Positions 1-12,599 are shown, counted from the first letter of the stretch. The stretch is DNA of 64,000 nt from Halocaridina rubra (GCA_037179515.1 JAXCGZ010007585.1:80001-144000); one strand, 5' to 3'. A program made the numbers and translations. Notes: generated by a model from the letters alone, not told the origin.

Positions 1-300
1 GTCCAAGTATGACGTCTCATCAGGCAGTTGATGTTATATCTGCATATTGGTTGAAAAAGTCGTGGGTGGAGCTGACAAGAGAGGAATAACGCTTTTCAGG
101 AGACCCATAATCAAAGTTGGGTATGAGAGTGGAAATAAAGGAGATATATGTAAGACAGTACTTCGGAGGAATACTGATGCGGGTGCAATGCTAATGTGAG
201 GGAGGTGTAGCTGGTACTGAGTAATGCAGTTTGAGAGCAAGGTGATCTGAGAGAAGGGCAGGAACTGATGAGCATTTGACACGAGATGCCACGAGTTCGA

Positions 301-1532
301 ATTTTTTTTTTTTATGAGTGTGACACCGGGACAGGCAGAAACTGCCCTCATTAATAAACACCCTGGCACAAGAAAATACCAAGACGAAGGAAAAGATAAA
401 GGTTAAGGCAAAGATGAGGTAATGTCACACATAGGAAAACGACACACAGAAAAAACAGTCAAAGTACAGAGGACCCAGAGATATGGAGGACTAGGCTCTG
501 AGATGACTATAGATCTGCTTTTTGAAGGATGAAAGGTCATGAGCATTAGGAAAGACAGAAAGAGGAACAGATTCCAGAGTCTGGAGGTAGATGGGAAGAA
601 GCAGTTACTGCACCGACCAATCTGAAAGCTACAAATCTCCACACAGTACCTGTGAGATAAGGCTGCTTGGCGAGTGTTATGTGGCCTCGGCAGTGGGGGA
701 GGGATGCAACTCGCCAATTCATCAGAGCAGCAATGGAAGTAGTAGCGATAGAAAAGAGAAAGGGAAGATACCTTACAGCGAAGAGAGAGAGAATCCAGAT
801 TAGAAGTAAGAGAAGGATCATTAATGAGTCTGACTGCCTTAGATTCAACCCTATCAAGAGGATAAGTATAAGAAGAAGCACCCCAGATGTGTGAGCAGTA
901 TTCTAAGCATGGGCGGATAAAACCTTTATAAATTTTAAGTAACTGCAATGAGGAAAATTAATGACAAAAACGAAACAAAACCTCCAATTTATTGGATGAA
1001 GATTTAGATATTTGGATAAAGTGATTCCTCCAAGACAAGTTAGAGGCTATATGGATTCCCAATATGTTGATAGAGTTAGAGGATAAATTTCGTTAGTTTC
1101 GAAGACAATAGGGTTATCAGAAGGAGAAGAAGATAAAGAGATAGCCAAAAACTGTGTCTTGGAGGCATTGAATTTAAGTACATTTTGAGTGCCCCACTCA
1201 GATACTCTCTGCAAATCGTAGTTAAGAGTAGAAGAAAGAGTGATACGAGACTGATTACGAGTAACAGATGAAGGTTGTGCGGAAAAGGCAGAGGAAAAGT
1301 GAAGGACAAAATAATCAGCAAAGGCATGAAGAAGAGAGGAAGATGGGGAATGTAGAAGATAATTGATGAAGAGAAGGAACAGAGTAGGTGAAATAACAGA
1401 GCCCTGTGGAACACCACTGGTAACAGAGAAAGGGCTAGATGTCGCGCCATCAATAAATACAGATATAAAACGGTCAGTAAGAAAACTGGAAATCAGAGAA
1501 CAGATGGAAGGGGTAAAGCCATAGGCAGGGAA
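301..1532 (-). mobile_element. LINE family B (Jockey-like) copy, 5'-truncated and decayed
   Basis: Non-LTR retrotransposon remnant. Read on the minus strand it ends in a short A-run after GTGTCACACTCAT, as do the other family B copies. It matches the 3' part of the better copy at 30165-32520 almost throughout. The translated pieces include the C-terminal reverse-transcriptase thumb region (RPCLEYCSHIWGASS, LDRVESKAVRLINDPSLTS) and, near 1390-1420, a decayed PQGS-type motif. Several frameshifts break the frame, so it is not functional. Homology stops at about 1532, where the sequence after GGCAGGGA diverges, consistent with 5' truncation. Confidence 0.85.
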
Positions 1533-1539
1533 TCGATAA

Positions 1540-1835
1540 ACCCATGTTCTTCCCCTCCACGAGGCATTAAGAATGGTATCCAGCCTTATTCCCCAAGCTC
1601 CAACCTATTTTAAGTTGTTACCGATAATATTGGGCAATTATTTGGGGGGGACGATGATTTCCTATAGGTCTACCTTATTATTCAGCCACTGCCTGGAGAT
1701 CACTGGGCCCACGTGATTGGGAAAGGGAGCTTGAGCCAAGGATATTTGGTAGGTATTTAGTCGGGCTTTGTGCTATCACTATCCATTGTCTCTGGCATAA
1801 TGAGAGACCTTTAAGCTTTAACCAATAATAGTGAC
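1540..1835. repeat. probable dispersed repeat, decapod type
   Basis: No coding frame is convincing. The stretch around CCACTGCCTGGAGATCAC and GAGACCTTTAAGCTTTAACC resembles, from memory only, a dispersed sequence often present in decapod genomic clones. No second copy was found in this window, so the call rests on recollection and is weak. Confidence 0.3.
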
Positions 1836-2690
1836 ATAAACCGGCCAACAACAACATACAGGGAATAAAGTATGTATTTCTTTCTAAGTATCTATTTCTA
1901 TCTGCCTTTTGTTAATCCCCTAATAGGCACCTGGATCAGGTGTCAAAATTGGGTGAACGTCGGAATTTATAATAAATAAAACTTCTAAATTTATGTTAGG
2001 TAAGGTAAGGTTAAGTTAGGCTAACCTAATCTACCTGATCAATAAATTTTTAACGCAGGTGCTTCATCTGGGATTGAGGTACATCAGGTGCTCATTTTGT
2101 GATTGATACTAAACATGCAGCTTATTACATGCTGAGCATACAAAGAGAGAATTCCCCCCCCCCCCTTTACAATTATATTTTCTTTCCTCGCATCCTATCA
2201 AACTCGGGAAAGAATGCAAGAACGGACTTCTCTTCCCCTCTCTTCGCCACAACCAGGATTATCTTTTTCATTCGCCTCCCACCTAACACACAGAATAAAA
2301 ATCCTTTAACTAATCACAGCTACTTGGGAAATCTTTTGTAGTTGCCTCCTACGACATGCAGGGAATATGAGGGGCAGATTCATACATTCCTGCAGCTAGG
2401 AAATGAGTACATATATTCTAAATAAATTAATATAAACAAACAAAATTTATATAAACAATGATATAAAAGTAGCATATAAATATGTGTATGTATATATGCA
2501 TGTATGTATGTATGTATGTATGTATGTCTCTTTTCGTCTTGACAGACGAGCTTGATGTTATAATATCTCATTGAGACTATATATCTTCGGCAGCTTCACT
2601 TATGGCTGATTCTTCCTATATTCAACAAACAAACCCTGTTGCAGAACTTGCATGTGCTGACAGCCACTTAGTTAAACCTGTTTAGGATTT
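1836..2690. other. non-coding stretch with TTAGG-like tract and short repeats
   Basis: No gene seen. It contains a GGTAAGGTAAGGTTAAGTTAGG tract of TTAGG type (2000-2030), a segment with CAGGTGCT and CATCAGGTGCTC that recurs in inverted orientation near 48570-48600, a C-run at 2155-2166, a (TATG)n microsatellite at 2498-2526, and a TACGACATGCAGGGAA motif at 2350-2366 that recurs near 3757-3773. Confidence 0.5.
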
Positions 2691-3095
2691 TTTTTTTCTT
2701 GGAGAGCTGTATTTCGGTGTTCTTCTAGCTGGCTAACTCCTTTGCCTTCAGCTAATCTCAAAGCTGCTTTCTTCTCAGCTTTATGATTCCATTTCTCCAC
2801 TCAGTGTGCCATTTGATCACACTGTTCTTGCATATGTCTTTGAATCTAAGTATTCGTCTTCCTCTCGATCTTGCCCCTTGTAATAGTTCACCAAACAGCA
2901 GCTGTTTGGGGATGGGATTGTCTTCCATCCTTCTGCTGTGCAACAACCAACCATCTGAGTATTTTCATGCATAGGATGGTCATCATGCTTGCAAGTTGTG
3001 TTCGAGTGAGGACTTCAGTGTTTGTGATCTTATTTTGCCATTTGACATCCAAGATCTTGCGAAGACATCGACGACAACGATAACAGGGGTAGGAT
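2690..3095 (-). mobile_element. RTE-like reverse transcriptase C-terminal remnant
   Basis: The minus strand encodes, across several frameshifts, the post-RT region of an endonuclease-reverse transcriptase: RRCLRKILDVKWQNKITN, a degraded LRW..V segment, then RMEDNPIPKQLLFGEL and QGARSRGRRILRFKDICK. These are the signature blocks that follow the RT domain in RTE-type and related non-LTR elements of invertebrates. It is broken by stops and frameshifts. Only the terminal part remains, so clade assignment is tentative. Confidence 0.65.
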
Positions 3096-3522
3096 AGGGG
3101 GGGGTGAAATTAGTGAACTCTCTAAGCCCTATTCAGGGCGTCATCACTGGTGAGGGGGGGGAAGATGGGAAGGACTTAGGGAGAAAAGAACGAATATGAA
3201 ATAGAGAGAAAAAAGAGAGGGGCAGACCCTCTTGCTAAAATGTGGAAGACATCTCGGTTGGTATGCAGATGTCATTCTTACGCTGATTATGTGGTGAGTG
3301 TTTCTGTTCCATACAAAAGAGTGTTGAGGATACATGCTTCATGAATCATAATTCTAGTCTGCCTTATAGGCATTTTGTCGGTTCATGTTCTCTTTGTGAG
3401 TTTCTCAAAAGTTACTGATACTTTGCTAGTTCTGATATTTATCTTATTTTCTCACCCAGGAACACAGATGAAGTGATTGTCGACTCGAGGTAACAGAATT
3501 TATTAACAACAGAGAAACAGTT
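3096..3522. other. non-coding stretch, no gene seen
   Basis: G-rich around 3085-3170 with several runs of six or more G. No open frame or repeat homology was recognised. Confidence 0.5.
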
Positions 3523-3734
<212 letters not shown>

Positions 3735-4083
3735 TGACTACTAGTAGTAAGACTTTCACGACACGCAGGGGAACATGAAGGTGGTCTTGTTTTCCCCCAC
3801 CCCAAAGAGATTTCTCGCACATGCTAGCTCAGTGAACTGTGACTGACGGAGGGGGGTTGCCATGCGATAAAGCTGTGGGGGTAAATCAGCTGTGTCTATC
3901 GGGCCTCACTGTAGAATATCCTTGACCGCCTACCTTGTGGATGACCCAAGTAGGGCGGTAGGTAGGGAAATGTGGCAATCCTTTATCCCAAAGGAGCTAG
4001 GAGGAGTAGTTGAGGTATGTCTGGATCGTGGTGAATGCGTGTTTCTTGGCTCGACTACCCCCCTTACAAGGGGGAATGGGTCA

Positions 4084-4086
<3 letters not shown>
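3735..4086. repeat. non-coding, contains a possible short dispersed repeat
   Basis: The left edge shares CGACACGCAGGGGAACATGA with a related form at 2350-2376, suggesting a short dispersed repeat. No coding function was recognised. CCCCCCTTACAAGGGGGAAT at 4056-4075 is paralleled by CCCCCCTTACGAGGGGAATT at about 37957-37976, which hints at a second shared unit. Confidence 0.35.

Positions 4087-4165
<79 letters not shown>
4087..4165. repeat. (AT)n microsatellite
   Basis: About 79 bases of uninterrupted AT dinucleotide, self-complementary. Confidence 0.97.
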
Positions 4166-4167
<2 letters not shown>

Positions 4168-4373
4168 ATGATTTCTGGGTAATACACGAGGGAGTAAGTT
4201 GCATCTGTGTGCAATGGATGCCCCCCCCCCCAAGCCCTGTGAGAATTCGAACGGTACAAATATATTTATCAGATCAATATAAATAATACCTGCGTAAGAA
4301 ATATACTAATTTTTCATTTCACCTGACATCTAATCGATGTCTGTAATATACTATATGGCTTGTTTTCCTCCTT

Positions 4374-4590
<217 letters not shown>

Positions 4591-4740
4591 TTCTTTAATA
4601 ACTGAATCCATATCCCCTCATATATATGGCCAAGGGATCTGTTATTTCTATGGGAGACACTCTCTCTATACACTCTGTATTGTGAATATTTGAGGCAAGG
4701 AGTTTTGATAATTGTATAAATTATGCAGTTCTCGCTGACG

Positions 4741-4741
<1 letters not shown>

Positions 4742-4829
<88 letters not shown>
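4742..4829. repeat. (AT)n microsatellite
   Basis: Pure AT tract of about 88 bases. Confidence 0.97.
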
Positions 4830-4830
<1 letters not shown>

Positions 4831-5957
4831 CAAATCCATAGGTGTTAAGATATTGTTCCACCAGTGACTCTGCACATTTAGCGTGCAAATTATACCGATG
4901 TGTAACTCAAAACTGCGTATAATTTGAAAAAGATGCTACTTTATAACTCTTATTAAGATAGTACTAGAGCATAAAGTCCTTTACCAAGAATTCTACCTCT
5001 TAAAAATTATAGATATCGTATTCAATATCTCAATTAAAATTCTGTAAAACTAAAACATCCTCGTCAAATCTAAGGTAAAATATAACCCAACACTTCACGT
5101 TTAAAAGAGGAAGCAACGAAATCGCGAAGTTACAATCCGCTAAAATTAAAGCGCGTATATCGTAAGGATTTACCGGCGGGTGGTTCTGCTCAGCTGATAT
5201 TATTGAAAAATACGATACAATCATATGATGTGATTGAGTGTGCAAGCTGTAGAATGAAACCCTTAAAAAAATAAATAAATAAATAAAGTATTTACTTTTA
5301 AACTCCCAACGAGATATAATTCCCAGGAAATTTATGATAATGTAGTATTAGGTCAGTTTTGGATACATTAATCAGGTTATTTCATCCCCATGTAAGAAAC
5401 GAGTTGATAACAGAAATTATCGTTTTTATACAGTTTTAGACTATGTCCCGTAGCTTTAGACAATTTTTCAATATTTCATTAACACGTTTTACATATATTG
5501 GTTAAATCTGACTTTGTTTAAGCAAAATAATTTCAGTTTATATATTCAGTCAATGCCATGATCACTTATTTCTCACGTATGCTACTGAATATCCATTTTT
5601 GTCCTTGCTGAAGTCTGTGCATGTGGAGATGTTAGATTTAATCTACCAATATTCAAAGGTCGCCATTTTCCTTGTAAAAGAATACACCTAAACACGATCC
5701 GACTAAATAACCTATCCATCTCTCTTCTCACGAACGTACCTACAATCTTCTTCCATTTACTTTCATGCAATTATTAGCGATCTAGTTGGAGTTTTCCTAC
5801 CAAACTCCCCTAGTATGCCTAAACTATTTGCCCGTGAACCATACGAAGGGAGTTTCCAGTCCCCTCACTTTGGCCCCTCTAGTCAACTTTTATGGCACGC
5901 AGAATATGAGAGTGGTATTTCGTGTCTCCTGTTCAAGAAAAAAGAAAAAAGTAACTG
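4830..5957. other. non-coding AT-rich stretch, no gene seen
   Basis: No frame shows recognisable homology or splice-bounded coding sequence. No transposon ends were recognised. Confidence 0.5.
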
Positions 5958-5962
5958 GAGAG

Positions 5963-6055
<93 letters not shown>
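5958..6055. repeat. (AG)n microsatellite
   Basis: Nearly pure AG tract with one CGAG interruption at its left end. It is a polypurine strand capable of triplex formation. Confidence 0.97.
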
Positions 6056-6060
<5 letters not shown>

Positions 6061-7643
6061 AAGGTAAAGGACGCTCAATTCCTCACAAACACTGTAATAT
6101 ATTCATGAAGGGGGCGATGTGTCAGTTCCACCTACATGCTACTCCTTTTTGAAACGACCATTCAGCACGTATGACATACAAAGCCAATATTCATTTATCA
6201 AAACCTAATGTTCTCTTCTACCAAACCTATGAATAATAACTAATATGAGAAGTCAACAACTGTAGTGTCAAACCTAGACATCAACTACATCAGCGGTTTT
6301 GAATGCAAGTCCGCATACCTGTCAAGGCAACAGCTGGGAACAGCTATTGCTGACAATATAAACTTGCTAAGTCATACCTGAACAGACCACGAAAAATGTA
6401 GCATATTTTTGAATACTGAAACTATCAATATTCTGAAATAGTATTATTTTCATGAGTAATGCATTAAAAATATTACTTATCTAATAGATTTTGATGAATG
6501 AAGCAGTTGTAAGCATTTCCTTAAATTCATGTGAAATTTTCTGAAGAGAAGATTCTATATTCTGCAGTAGTAGAATGTGTAAGCGTTTTCTGATTGCATG
6601 AAGTCATGTAGTGTTCTCTGCATTAAAGGTGTATTTTGTTTTATCAAGCCTTGTGAACATTTAGATCTATCTATATACTAAAGCCATATTTCCCTTTGTA
6701 AGTGGAGTGGCTAAGTCAAAGCATAATGCCTTGACTAGGCAGGAAGAAAATACAGATACACTACATACATCATATAATGTTGACCTTGAGATATAAATTT
6801 ATAAAAGACAATTTTTAAACTAAAGATACCAACTACTGTAAATAAAAATAAGTAGCTATACGAGTAGAATGCCAGACGAGTTTAAAATCTTGGAATAAAA
6901 ATACGAGGAGATCACAAGTTAAATTACTTAACATTACAGGTTGATCTCTATCTTTAACAAAGTAATATTTGAAATAAAGATTTAGTATGATTGCATTTTC
7001 AACTAACATTATTTTTTCCAAGGGATTTGTGCTAACAATTTTCATACAAAAAAAAAAAAACTGTAATATCCCAGGTTAACTCTTCTTTACCCTAGCGGTG
7101 TCTCCTCGTGTCCTGCACTGCCAGATTCAGGGATCCTGTTTTTTTTTTCCTCTATAACACTAGAATAAAGACCGTAGACTTTGGCACAGTTAACCAACAT
7201 AAAGATTGAACATAATTTGATAACTAAAATTCTGTATAAAGACCCTAGCTACGGGTAAAAGTAGCCGACATACACACAGCATTATATATGAGTACCTGAA
7301 AACTGTATCTGATTCCAAGATTTTACTAAGGACGCCGTAGAATCTAAGTTGTAGAATATGAAGGTAAGGAAGTAAGGAGCCACGAAACATTACGAAAGTC
7401 ACCCAGCCTTAATTCCCCTGGTCCCGACAAGATCTGTGTTCACCACTGTTCATGGAATGTACTTGTGAGGCAAAATTGAAAAATATGATGTTGCTAATAA
7501 CAATCTTTTACGAATCATTAAGTTCCCCACAACAGCAGAAAGAAAATTAATGTGCGAGAAAAGATCCAATGTGCAGCACTTAAAAATAAACAAAAACCAT
7601 CCATGACCATGTGACTTCCACTACACGCATACCAAGACGCCCT
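6056..7643. other. non-coding stretch, no gene seen
   Basis: AT-rich, with short A- and T-runs near 7047 and 7140. A short open segment near 7400-7430 reads SPGPDKI, as in the pre-motif A region of non-LTR reverse transcriptases, but nothing around it supports the match. The right edge (7625-7643) is the left target duplication of the SINE that follows. Confidence 0.5.
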
Positions 7644-7836
7644 GTTCCGGTTTTACGTCACGGGCTCCCTTTCCTACCAAGGGCTAGGACGGTTGCCTTC
7701 TTGCGAAGGACTTGTTTTGGCAGCTGTAATCGTTACCCTGAGTGCATGCCCTTGCTAACCTCAGACCGTGACGGGGCGCGAACCCTCGACCTGACGACTC
7801 AGAGTCGCGGACGCTACCGCTTGAGCCACGGTGACT
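7644..7836 (-). mobile_element. tRNA-derived SINE with 19-bp target site duplication
   Basis: The 193-bp unit is bracketed by perfect 19-bp direct repeats, ACGCATACCAAGACGCCCT, at 7625-7643 and 7837-7855. These are a target-primed-insertion signature. On the minus strand the head is tRNA-like: GTGGCTCAAGCGGTAGCG fits an RNA polymerase III A box, and GAGGGTTCGCGCCCCGTC about 40 bases later fits a B box. The remainder is a non-tRNA body without an obvious poly(A) tail. Head orientation and flanking repeats support a SINE rather than a functional tRNA gene. The partner LINE is not identifiable here. Confidence 0.8.
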
Positions 7837-7855
7837 ACGCATACCAAGACGCCCT

Positions 7856-8825
7856 AAGGAAATTAAGTAAAACAAAGACAGGTCACCATATGCTTCATAT
7901 AAACATATTATGGTTCAGCACCAATGAAAACAGCTTTAAATAAAGGAACAACCACCATCAGATTCAATTCCTGAAGAGCAATCTCAGAATACATGGAGGG
8001 GAGCAAAAGACTCAAGTGGAGCATAAAAGGATTAAAAATTCATGGCATTGAATTGCACAGCGACACATGTGCTCTAGAAAGCGATATAGATATCACCTGT
8101 TTAGAAATGGATAATTTTAAAACTGACAATATCAAAATGCTGACTGACTAGTGAATATGCAAAGAATCAAAACTTTTTGGAATATATACTCCATATTCTG
8201 CAGTGACGTAATATCATACCTAACCTTGGTAAAAAAGAAACAAAATAAAACAATGGATAGGTCCTAGTTGAAAACAGAAGGATAAAATATTGTTTGAAGA
8301 ATATCCTTAAAACCACATTCAAAAAAGAAGACAAACTACTCTATACCTGAATAATTAATACAAGGCTCGAATATCACTAACAGAGTAGGCATCATTAAAT
8401 CTGATGATTTTTATATACTATTCCTGGACAACTAAACCCTTAACAACAGCTGACAGAAAATTTACATGAATATGTCAAGACCACTATAAAAAGGAACTTT
8501 AAATCCCTCCACTCCTTTGTCATGAGACGGTTCAATTGTCAAACCCATCAAAAGATTGAAAGAATCAAAGATACGCTATAAGTAAATGGATAAATAAATA
8601 TTTTGCAGGCTAATCTTGCTGTGATCAGAAGAATGGATTATGTACGGTAGGTATGGCTCCAAGCCAGATAGCAAAACTGAATTCAATATCTCCAAGTTAT
8701 CAATCTCTAAATATCTCAACGTGAGAAAATAAAAACGTTAACTTCTCTCAAGAGGAAAAAAAAAAGAAACTATCACATCAAAACAGTCAGTTACTAGAGA
8801 TATAAAAGCAACTGATACCTGGGCA
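7856..8825. other. non-coding stretch, no gene seen
   Basis: AT-rich with no supported frame. Confidence 0.5.
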
Positions 8826-8833
8826 CTTTAAAT

Positions 8834-9168
8834 CAGTGGTTCTCAAACTTTTCCAGGCTGGCGCCCCCTTGGTTTCCAAGTGGATTCCTAGTGCCCCCTC
8901 CCCCCTCATACTTTTGACTACATAACAAAGTTATGCATTCGTTTATAATTCTTAAGTCAGTTTTAGTCTATAAACTGTATACATGTTCCTTTACCTTAGC
9001 GTTTATGATATTTAATTTGTCATTCATTTTTTGTAAAAAACAAAAAGTTATTCATTAACCACCAATACCACCCTGTTGCCTCCCTACTACCCCCTTTCGC
9101 CTCACAACCCCCCCACAATCTTTCCACCACCCCCAGTGGGGTTGTACCACCCACTTTGGGAAGCATTA
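8834..9168. mobile_element. hAT-type miniature element with 8-bp target duplication
   Basis: The 335-bp non-coding unit begins CAGTGGTTCTCAAACTTT. Its right end read in reverse is TAATGCTTCCCAAAGTGG, an imperfect terminal inverted repeat. Perfect 8-bp direct repeats CTTTAAAT flank it at 8826-8833 and 9169-9176. An 8-bp duplication with a CAGTGGTTCTCAA-type end is diagnostic of non-autonomous hAT transposons. The interior is C-rich near 9060-9150 and encodes nothing. Confidence 0.87.
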
Positions 9169-9958
9169 CTTTAAATCAATTACAATCACTCCATAAATAT
9201 AACAACCAACAATTACAGTTAACTGTGACAGCCTACTGCCAAGTCAAAGCATCAGTCAAGTATAAAAAGTAAAAAATAAAAAGTTTATACAATTAAGCTA
9301 AGACATCCTATCAATATGGAAATCATAGACAAGATTTCTTAAAATGTCTCAAAATGAACACTAATACAGGAAGTCCCCGTTTTACATCAGGGTTCCATTC
9401 CTAACCGCTGACTTAACCTGAATTTTGATGCAAGTCGAAATGCACCTAAATTCGAACCAGTTCCCCACTAATGTTAAAAATAAATACAGTACTCTAAAAC
9501 ACAGAAAAATAACCTAAGACATAAGAATAGTAAAACTAAACCTAACAGTATTGCTTAGCTTTACTTGCGTAACCTAAAACAAAGAAATAGTAAAAGTACT
9601 CTACCATACAGTACCGTATACAATGCAAAATTACTTACCTGTTCTCGTGTGGTAGGCTTGCACACTGGAAGGGGCATTGCAAGGGAGGGAGAGACAGCCT
9701 TATAAGGAGGAGGAAGCTGGAGAGGCAGTGCTGAGGAGACTGGGATAGGTGAGTCTGGAGAGGCAAAAACCTTCGGCAGATTTTGGAGAAACTTGGGCAG
9801 GTGAGTCTATAGAGGCACCTGAGGTAAAGGATACAGGGTCTGTTGGTGGGGGCTCTGCCTTCACGAAGAATTGGTTAAAGTGAATCTGGATGGATGCCCT
9901 CTTCTTCTCCTTCCAAATTTTCTTGTAACACCCAGGGCATCAGTGATTACTGACGACT

Positions 9959-11400
9959 TTAGTGTACCTGGCAGTATTGAGGTGCTGAGCCTCGAGGTTT
10001 GCCAACTCTACCTCTACCAGGGTAAAACGTTTCTTCCAATTCCTTGGTTGTAAATCTCTTGGGCTCTGGGGTTGGTATTTCTTCATCCTCTTCAACCATC
10101 TGTTTATCTAGTTGAATGAGGTCCTCTCCAGATAACTCCTCTCCATGAGATTCCAGTATCTCTTTTACAACATCAGCTTCCACCTCCAACTTCAGCTCCT
10201 TACTCAGGGCAACTACATTCTTGGTGACAGCCTCAACTGTCTCCTCAAAGCCATGGAAGTCATTAACAAACTGGGAGAACAGTTTCTTCCATACCCCATT
10301 CAAGTTTGTCTGCTTAACTACCTCCCAAATATCAGCAATATTCTTCACAGCCTGAAGAATAGTGTACGACTTCCAGAAGCCCTTTAGAGTCAAGTTCTTG
10401 TCTTTTTCAGTTGCCCTAAGAGCCATAGTGATTGTCCTTCGGAGGCAGTAGGCCTTGAAACAGATAATGACCCCATGATCCACTGGCTGTAACAATCCAA
10501 TGATATTAGGTGGAGGTAAATCACCTTGACATTAGGATGAAAGTCATACATATGGGGAGAGTGAACAGGGGCATTATCCAACACGAGCAACACCTTAAAG
10601 GGCAGACCCTTGGAGGCACAGTGCCTCTCCACTTCTGGCAAAAAATAGTTGCTGAACCAGTCATCAAATATCTGAAGGGTTATCCAAGCCTTTCTGTTGG
10701 ACTTCCAGATAACTGGCAGTTAACTATTCCAAATGCCCTTGGATTTTCTACAAAGTAAACCAACACGGGCTTCAACTTGAAGTCTCCAGGAGCATTAGCC
10801 CCCAAAAGCAAAGTCAGTGTCTCCTTGTTGACTTCATGGCCTGGTGCTGTCTTCTCCTTGGCTATGTACATTGGACTAGGCATACGCTTCCAATACAAGC
10901 CAGACTCATCTACGTTAAATACTTGTTCGGCGTGGTGACCCCCCTCCCTAATTATTTCTGCTAACACACTGGGGAACTCTATTGCTGCTTACTCATCAGC
11001 ACTAGCTGCTTCACCTTGCATCCTGAAGTTATGTAAATTAGCACAACTCTTAAAATAATCAAACCAACCCCTACTGGCCACAAACTCTTCACTTTCACTC
11101 CCTTCCCCCTTTTCACTTTTCATGGCATCGAATAATCTTTTAGCTGCTTCTTGTATCAATATGAGATTTACTAAGATAAGCCGTCGATGCCTTTCCAACT
11201 CGAAAATAATGTGATTACACTGCTTAGTAATCACAGTGAACATCATAGGAGTAGAACTTTTCACATGTTCACAGATTTGATCTTTATCTATAATGATTGT
11301 CGCCATGGTAATACGGGCTAATCTGAGTCCACAGTCAAGTCCATAGTAGTTTATCCATTTTCCGAGCGTTTTGCTATATCAACTTTTACTTCCATGGTGA
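9959..11400 (-). pseudogene. Tigger-like DDE transposase pseudogene, main part
   Basis: DDE-type transposase of the pogo/Tigger branch, which would cut at the terminal repeats and integrate at TA. Visible in order on the minus strand: ITMEVKVDIAKRSENG (N-terminal DNA-binding region, near 11400-11345); DYFKSCANLHNF (CENP-B-like DNA-binding area); FNVDESGLYWKRMPS (first catalytic D, near 10910-10926); KVLLVLDNAPVHSP (second D, near 10565-10595); LLQPVDHGVIICFKAYC (third D, near 10445-10492); and an acidic, proline-containing tail ending at 9959. A one-base frameshift separates KVIYL from the following PPN block near 10515, and others lie upstream. Family members are usually 450-600 residues, so most of the protein is represented but broken. 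Confidence 0.85.
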
Positions 11401-11405
11401 TGGCT

Positions 11406-12012
11406 TTTCTTTTCTTTCTTTTTTTATGAGCTTGACACCGGAACAGGCAAGAAAACTGACCTCATCAACAAAGTGCCGGGCACAAAGAAAACATTAAGAT
11501 TAAGGAAAAGTAAAAGGTTAAGGACAAGTTGGAGATGAGATAATGATCCACAAAAGAAAAGGACAGGCTGAAAGAATAGTCGAAGTATTGAGGACCTAGA
11601 GATGTGGAGGCTTAGTCCCTGAGATGACGATAGATCCATTTTTTGAAGCAAGATAGATGATAAGAATTAGGAGAGACAGAGGGAGGAAGAGAGTTACAGA
11701 GTCTGGAGGTAGTTGGGAAGAAGCAGTTGCTACACCGATCAATCCGTGAGCTACAAATCTCACACACAGAACCTGTAAGACGAGGCTGCTTGGCGGGTGT
11801 TACACTGCCTCGGCAGTTGGGGAGGGATGTAAATCGACAACTCATCAGAGCAGCGATGGAAATAGTAGCGATAAAAAAGAGAAAGGGATGATACCTTACA
11901 GCCGGAGAAAGAGAATCCAGGTTAGAAGTAAGAGAAGTGTCATTTATGAGTCTGACTGCCTTAGATTCAACCCTATCAAGGAGATAAGTATATAAAGAAG
12001 CACTCCAGCACT
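11406..12012 (-). mobile_element. LINE family B copy nested in the Tigger element
   Basis: Minus-strand copy of the 3' 0.6 kb of family B. It has the GTGTCAAGCTCAT-A-run end at 11406-11440 and a decayed C-terminal protein region (LDRVESKAVRLINDTSLTS, CRGSVTPAKQPRLTGS). It sits exactly between the two parts of the Tigger transposase. Compared with the copy at 30165 it has many substitutions and small indels. The 5' truncation point is at 12012. Confidence 0.85.
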
Positions 12013-12056
12013 GTATCACTGCCATCATAACTATTACCACTACGCTTGGGAGACAT
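12013..12056 (-). pseudogene. Tigger-like transposase N-terminus, separated by LINE insertion
   Basis: Minus strand ATG at 12056 followed by SPKRSGNSYDGSD, a lysine/arginine-containing start typical of Tigger transposases. It is cut off at 12013, where LINE B sequence begins, and the next transposase block ([11 protein letters not shown]) resumes at about 11405. Confidence 0.65.
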
Positions 12057-12599
12057 GATAATGTCAAAATACGAGCAGACATTAGCAAAACCAACGAGAA
12101 AGCAGATGATCAAGAGGAATAATATGGTAGGCAAGAGTAAACTGAGTGGTGGTTCTTCTTCCTCTTCTAATGCTGCGTTACGGCGTATTCTTTCACGACA
12201 CTCAGCAACTGTTTCGCATAAGATCGTATTTACAGCTATGTGTTTGGTAATTTTGTATATAAATTCAACACAATCCTTTGATATAACCAAATACATAAAC
12301 AAATAAATAAATAAAGCCATTAACTTGATATATACGAATACTGATGTACTGCTAGCTGTGTATTCATCTGCCGAGCTCACAAACTGTTTGAATTTACCGC
12401 ACAAGCCAGGTAGGTAGAAAAATTGATTTATTGATAATTTATCAGTTATTTATTGGCCTCTGACATAACAGCGGAATGATGTAAAACGAGGACTCCATGT
12501 ACTCTAGAACTTGGCGTCATCTACATCATTTCCTGGATAGTGAAAGGCAAATCTATTTAGATAATTCCCCATCCAAAAGGATAAAAGATAAAAGTAATT

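Larger units (their letters stand above)
9367..12499 (-). mobile_element. Tigger/pogo-like DNA transposon, inactivated, with nested LINE B
   Basis: The left end CAGGAAGTCCCCGTTTTACA (9367) is matched in inverse by GTAAAACGAGGACTCCATG at the right end (to 12499). Both ends are followed by TA (9365-9366 and 12500-12501), the target duplication of Tc1/mariner-superfamily elements. Between them, on the minus strand, lies a decayed Tigger-type transposase with all three catalytic aspartate regions still visible. A 607-bp LINE B copy (11406-12012) interrupts the N-terminal part, so the element proper is about 2.5 kb. Frameshifts and stops show that it is dead. Confidence 0.88.

Noticed and set aside
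7395..7470. Reverse transcriptase fragment (SPGPDKI)
   Set aside because: Only about seven residues match and no flanking RT motif was found in any frame.
7740..7836. Functional tRNA gene on the minus strand
   Set aside because: A and B boxes are present, but a proper anticodon arm with a seven-base loop was not found, and the unit sits inside a 193-bp insertion with target duplications. It is a SINE head.
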